Below, in pieces: positions 6,733-9,832 of a stretch of DNA of 9,832 nucleotides (position 1 is its first letter; every line of letters starts with the position of its first letter). The DNA is from Candidatus Omnitrophota bacterium (lineage in GTDB: Bacteria; Omnitrophota; Koll11; Gygaellales; JAHJCI01). Position numbers and translations under genes: made by a program. The DNA lies in the NCBI GenBank assembly GCA_030622705.1, contig JAUXFU010000018.1, forward strand, positions 1 through 9,832, in the 5' to 3' direction. Under the pieces are notes generated by a model. The model was not told the DNA's origin. It saw only the letters and a list, made by a program, of their open reading frames with translations, and did not search any database.

Positions 6733-7068
6733 CTACTCTAAAATATCTTCCAGCCGTTGAATCTTATTTTTATATTCTTTAATTATCGTTTTTTTCTCTT
6801 TATCCAAAAGCTCAATCTCAGACATCAGAAAATCCACATAATAACGATAGCCCTTATCCGTAGGAACCCTTCCTGCCGAGGTATACGGATGAGTCAAATA
6901 CCCACAGCTCTCTAATTCCGCACAAATATTGCGCACGGTCGCTGAACTCAAATCAAAGTTCTGCGCCAGCACCTCAGAGCTTACCGGCATAGCTGAATCA
7001 ATATAGGCATTTATGCTTGCCTCTAAAATCAAATTCCGCCGTTGTGCGTGATCAACTATTCGTACCAT
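6733..7068 (-). CDS. Truncated HrcA, winged-helix DNA-binding part only
   Basis: This is the part of hrcA that would be translated without readthrough: 111 residues holding the winged helix-turn-helix. Conserved HrcA motifs are present: PVSSEVLAQNF (28-38), SSATVRN (41-47) and PYTSAGRVPTDKGYRYYVD (61-79), followed by the helix that leads towards the dimerisation region. Alone it might still bind half an operator weakly, but HrcA works as a dimer and the dimerisation parts are absent. The ATG at 7068 is chosen over an upstream in-frame start because AAGGA lies 5 nt before it and the upstream extension is repeat DNA. Confidence 0.6.
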   Translation of the reverse strand: MVRIVDHAQRRNLILEASINAYIDSAMPVSSEVLAQNFDLSSATVRNICAELESCGYLTHPYTSAGRVPTDKGYRYYVDFLMSEIELLDKEKKTIIKEYKNKIQRLEDILE

Positions 7069-7073
7069 TTTTA

Positions 7074-7078
7074 TCCTT
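7074..7078 (-). promoter_or_regulatory. hrcA ribosome binding site
   Basis: AAGGA on the minus strand, 5 nt before the ATG at 7068. It fixes the hrcA start and argues against a longer reading frame beginning at 7125. Confidence 0.7.
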
Positions 7079-7084
7079 ATTCCC

Positions 7085-7133
7085 TCGTCATTGCGAGCGA
7101 ACGTAAGTGAGCGTGGCAATCTCAATGAGATTG
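7085..7133. repeat. Dispersed intergenic repeat of the 'RSLTFARND' type in the hrcA leader
   Basis: The plus strand reads CGTCATTGCGAGCGAACG, then TGAGCGTGGCAATCTC, a sequence kind I recognise as a widespread intergenic repeat in many environmental bacterial genomes (typical core ATTGCGAGC...GCAATCTC). Translated on the minus strand it gives the familiar spurious peptide RSLTFARND. It ends in a perfect 8-bp palindrome, CAATCTCA-A-TGAGATTG (7117-7133). It lies between the promoter and the hrcA start, so it would be transcribed into the leader. Confidence 0.6.
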
Positions 7134-7164
7134 CGCAGCCTGTTCTGTCTGTGTGTTATTTCGT

Positions 7165-7192
7165 ATTTTAGCACAAAATTAATTATCGTCAA
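7165..7192 (-). promoter_or_regulatory. Sigma-70-type promoter for hrcA-grpE-dnaK-dnaJ
   Basis: On the minus strand, TTGACG (7192-7187, 5 of 6 to consensus) and TAAAAT (7170-7165, 5 of 6) are separated by 16 nt. A TGC just before the -10 gives an extended -10. The expected start is near 7158, leaving a leader of about 90 nt that includes the dispersed repeat. GTGCTAA (7174-7168) overlaps the -10 and equals the right end of a CIRCE operator (GAGTGCTAA), but no matching left half is found at the proper distance. Confidence 0.65.
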
Positions 7193-7241
7193 GCCTAATA
7201 CTCTCATCTGTTTTTAAGCCAAATACGCGCGTCAGCCTGCG

Positions 7242-9800
7242 CTACGTCTTCTTAAACACAGCCGCGTTATCCATAAAAGAGATTTTTATATTATCCCCTG
7301 ATTTGAATTCTCCGTTAAGCATCTTTATTGATAAAGGGTCAATCACGCTTTTTTGGATTAATCTGTTTAACGGCCGGGCACCGAAATCAGGCTCGTATCC
7401 TAAACGCGCCAGAGATTCACCTGCCTCATCAGTCAACGTCAGATTTATACCCTGCTGACTTAAACGCCGGGCAATTTGAGAAAACTGGATTTTTACAATC
7501 TTTGCCATATCACCCTGAGAAAGATGATTAAATACCACAATCTCATCGATGCGATTTAAAAATTCCGGGCGAAGATGCCGGCGGAATTCAGCAAGGATCT
7601 TACCGCGTATATTCTCCCTTGAGTCGCCCCTGTCTATCTGAGCTGTGCCTAAATTCGAGGTTAAAATGATTACCGTGTTCTTAAAATTTATAACCCGTCC
7701 CTGCCCGTCCGTAAGCCTGCCGTCATCGAATATCTGTAACAATAGATTGAATACGTCCGGGTGCGCCTTTTCGATCTCGTCAAAAAGAATTACCGAATAA
7801 GGCCTTCTCCTGACTGCCTCGGTTAACTGGCCCCCCTCTTCGTAGCCAACGTACCCCGGGGGCGCGCCGATTAACCGGGCTACTGAATGTTTCTCCATAT
7901 ACTCAGACATATCAAGCCTGATTAATGCCTGTTCATTATCAAACAAAAACCCGGTTAGGCATTTAGCCAGCTCTGTCTTGCCTACTCCGGTAGGCCCGAC
8001 AAAAATAAAAACCCCCATTGGACGGTTGGGATCGCTTAAACCCAAACGCCCCCGGCGAATACAGGAAGAGATTAAACCTATAGCCTCATCCTGTCCGACA
8101 ACCTGCATCTTTAGCTGCTGCTCCATTTTTAGAAGCTTCTCTGTCTGACCCTCAACAAGTTTATTCAGCGGAATGCCGGTCCACTTTGAAACTACGCCGG
8201 CAATATCCTCTTCGTCAACCTCTTCCTTTAATAACGAGCCGTCTTTTTGAATCCCGGATAGCCTGTTGCCGAAATCAGTCAGCTGCTTCTCTAAATCCCT
8301 CAAGGTGCCATAGCGAATTTGAGCAACCTTGGCTAAATCCGCGTTCTTCTCTGCCTGCTTTGCCTCACGCCTTGCCTGCTCGATTGCCTCTTTTGTCTTG
8401 CGCACCTGTTGGATCAGCTCTTTTTCCTGCTGCCAGCGTTGAGTAATCTGTTTGCTGCGCTGCTTAAGAGAGGCTAACTGTGTTTCCAGGGCTTTAATGC
8501 GCTCTAAAGATTTGGCGTCCTTTTCTTTTTTTAATGCCTGCCGCTCAATCTCCATCTGAATAATCCTTCTGTCAATCTCATCTAAAGATTGGGGCTTGCT
8601 GTCGATTTCCATGCGCAGGCGGCTGGCTGCCTCATCAATCAAATCAATTGCCTTATCCGGCAGGAACCTCTCGGTAATATAACGCTGGGAAAGCCGGCTT
8701 GCGGCAATCAGGGCGCTATCCTTAATCCGCACGCCATGATGCAATTCATAACGCTCCTTTAACCCCCTTAGGATAGCAATCGTATCTTCAATCCCGGGCT
8801 GGTCAACGTAAACCGGCTGGAACCTGCGCTCTAAAGCAGCATCCTTTTCAATATGCTTGCGATACTCATTAAGGGTAGTTGCGCCAACGCAGCGCAGTTG
8901 CCCCCTTGCTAAAGCCGGCTTTAGCATATTAGAGGCATCAACTGACCCCTCTGCCGCTCCTGCGCCAACCATGGTATGCAGCTCGTCAATAAACAATATA
9001 ATCTGGCCGTTCGCGGCCTCGATCTCTTTTAATACCGCCTTTAGCCTGTCTTCAAACTCTCCGCGAAACTTAGTTCCCGCAACCAGGCTGCCTATATCCA
9101 GGGAGATGATCCGCTTTTTCTTCAGGCCCTCAGGAACATCATTCTGCACAATCCTCTGGGCTAGACCCTCGATTATCGCGGTCTTACCTACCCCGGGCTC
9201 ACCAATCAAAACAGGATTATTCTTTGTGCGGCGAAGGATCACCTGAATAACGCGCCTGATCTCATCATCACGGCCTATTACCGGATCGAGCTTCCCCCGG
9301 TTGGCCAGTTCGGTTAAATCGCGGCCGAACTTTTCGAGCGGCTTAAATTTGGCTTCCGGATTCATATCAGTTACCCTCTGGTTACCACGTATTTCTTTTA
9401 ACGCCAATAGTATCGCGTCCTTGCTTATTGGCAGAAGCTCAGGCAAAAACTCCAAAATTCCCAGCAATAGATGCTCACAGGAAATGTATTCATCCTTAAG
9501 ATTAGAGGCCTCTGTTTGCGCTTTTTCCAATGCCTGATTAAGACGCGCGGATAAATGCACGTTTACTGCCTGTCCATAGAGTTTAGGCCTTGAATCCAGG
9601 TTCTGCTCTATCTTTGTTAACAGCGGAAAAACAGCAAGAGAGCATTTCTCTAACACCTCCGGGACAATTGTATCAGCCTGTTTAAGCAGTGATTGAAGAA
9701 GGTGCTCGCAGTCAACCTGCTGATGGTTAAAGCCCTCGGCAATCTTTACTGCCTGACCTATTGCCTCCTGCGCCTTTAAGGTAAACTTTTCCATTTTCAT
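7242..9800 (-). CDS. clpB: ATP-dependent chaperone ClpB (Hsp100 disaggregase)
   Basis: ClpB is a hexameric cytoplasmic ring that threads polypeptides out of aggregates together with DnaK. The 852 residues are full length. An N-terminal Clp repeat domain covers about 1-145. The first AAA+ module has Walker A GEPGVGKT (200-207) and Walker B ILFIDE (268-273), and a coiled-coil middle domain follows (about 402-525). The second module has Walker A GPTGVGKT (602-609), Walker B VILFDE (670-675), PEFLNR with R750, and GARPLNR (807-813). The middle domain separates ClpB from ClpA and ClpC. Pore loop 1 reads GTKFRGEFE, with Phe where E. coli has Tyr; pore loop 2 GYVGYE is normal. The ATG at 9800 gives [13 protein letters not shown], which aligns with ClpB starts. 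The Shine-Dalgarno is poor, and an ATG two codons in is possible. The stop is TAG. The hrcA promoter lies just downstream. Confidence 0.98.
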   Translation of the reverse strand: MKMEKFTLKAQEAIGQAVKIAEGFNHQQVDCEHLLQSLLKQADTIVPEVLEKCSLAVFPLLTKIEQNLDSRPKLYGQAVNVHLSARLNQALEKAQTEASNLKDEYISCEHLLLGILEFLPELLPISKDAILLALKEIRGNQRVTDMNPEAKFKPLEKFGRDLTELANRGKLDPVIGRDDEIRRVIQVILRRTKNNPVLIGEPGVGKTAIIEGLAQRIVQNDVPEGLKKKRIISLDIGSLVAGTKFRGEFEDRLKAVLKEIEAANGQIILFIDELHTMVGAGAAEGSVDASNMLKPALARGQLRCVGATTLNEYRKHIEKDAALERRFQPVYVDQPGIEDTIAILRGLKERYELHHGVRIKDSALIAASRLSQRYITERFLPDKAIDLIDEAASRLRMEIDSKPQSLDEIDRRIIQMEIERQALKKEKDAKSLERIKALETQLASLKQRSKQITQRWQQEKELIQQVRKTKEAIEQARREAKQAEKNADLAKVAQIRYGTLRDLEKQLTDFGNRLSGIQKDGSLLKEEVDEEDIAGVVSKWTGIPLNKLVEGQTEKLLKMEQQLKMQVVGQDEAIGLISSCIRRGRLGLSDPNRPMGVFIFVGPTGVGKTELAKCLTGFLFDNEQALIRLDMSEYMEKHSVARLIGAPPGYVGYEEGGQLTEAVRRRPYSVILFDEIEKAHPDVFNLLLQIFDDGRLTDGQGRVINFKNTVIILTSNLGTAQIDRGDSRENIRGKILAEFRRHLRPEFLNRIDEIVVFNHLSQGDMAKIVKIQFSQIARRLSQQGINLTLTDEAGESLARLGYEPDFGARPLNRLIQKSVIDPLSIKMLNGEFKSGDNIKISFMDNAAVFKKT

Positions 9801-9832
9801 TCAGGAAGTCGGAGGCCAAGCGGTCTTAGGAA

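Larger units (their letters stand above)
6337..7068 (-). pseudogene. hrcA: hrcA, heat-inducible repressor gene interrupted by an in-frame TAG
   Basis: HrcA normally binds the CIRCE operator and represses dnaK and groE operons until GroEL is titrated by misfolded protein. Here one reading frame carries both ends of HrcA but stops at TAG (6735-6733) after 111 codons. The same frame continues without further stops to TAA at 6339-6337. If the TAG were read, the product would be about 243 residues against roughly 340 in typical HrcA. The missing part is the central GAF-like and inserted dimerisation region: TSYTGLV (121-127) runs within about 20 residues into the LTQPEF segment (145-150) that normally lies about 100 residues further on. 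The C-terminal GPRRMNY motif (218-224) is intact. TAG also ends clpB, grpE and dnaJ, so it is a normal stop here. A recent nonsense mutation, a sequence error or readthrough are all possible. Confidence 0.75.

Noticed and set aside
6733..6735. TAG as a recoded sense codon (for example pyrrolysine)
   Set aside because: clpB, grpE and dnaJ end in TAG at the expected family lengths, so TAG is an ordinary stop here.
7069..7125. An upstream extension of hrcA beginning MRLPRSLTFARNDEG
   Set aside because: The extra residues are the well-known spurious translation of a dispersed intergenic repeat, and a good Shine-Dalgarno precedes the ATG at 7068.
7200..7241. Terminator after clpB
   Set aside because: Only a 4-bp GC pairing can be drawn, too weak to call. 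Transcription from clpB may run into hrcA.

Overview
The window carries nine genes, all read right to left (minus strand): clpB, hrcA, grpE, dnaK, dnaJ, an FmdB-type zinc-ribbon protein, a VanZ-like membrane protein, a DUF1015 protein and the start of accD, which runs off the left edge. It is a bacterial heat-shock (protein quality control) locus followed by a run of small, mostly uncharacterised genes that leads into fatty-acid synthesis. The moderate GC, the archaeal-like version of DnaK, the interspersed palindromic repeats and this gene order suggest an uncultured Gram-negative-type lineage. Candidatus Omnitrophota is my best guess, made from memory and with low to moderate confidence.

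Layout from upstream to downstream: clpB (9800-7242) is complete and encodes the disaggregase. A 173-bp gap follows, holding a good sigma-70-type promoter (7192-7165) and a dispersed repeat of the 'RSLTFARND' kind in the leader. hrcA (7068-6337) encodes the heat-shock repressor, but it has an in-frame TAG after codon 111 and lacks about 100 central residues compared with normal HrcA. grpE (6268-5705), dnaK (5564-3660) and dnaJ (GTG start, 3557-2409) look intact. Then come fmdB-like (2297-1989), vanZ-like (1976-1623), DUF1015 (1629-343) and accD (306 to the edge), with gaps of 111 bp, 12 bp, -7 bp and 36 bp.

ClpB extracts polypeptides from aggregates and passes them to DnaK, which DnaJ loads and GrpE recharges. 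HrcA would normally repress this operon through CIRCE. Here the repressor gene is interrupted and only half of a CIRCE site is seen at the promoter, so classical HrcA control may be lost or changed.

The spaces between the chaperone genes are unusual. Each of the hrcA/grpE, grpE/dnaK and dnaJ/fmdB gaps holds one or more long hairpins. In two of them, positions that mismatch on the plus strand become G-U pairs on the transcribed strand, so they look like RNA structures. The dnaJ/fmdB gap can fold in two mutually exclusive ways, one of which covers the fmdB ribosome binding site. The dnaK/dnaJ gap instead holds three exact copies of a 25-bp repeat that appears to derive from the last codons of dnaK. 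I found no transposase, tRNA, rRNA or CRISPR array.
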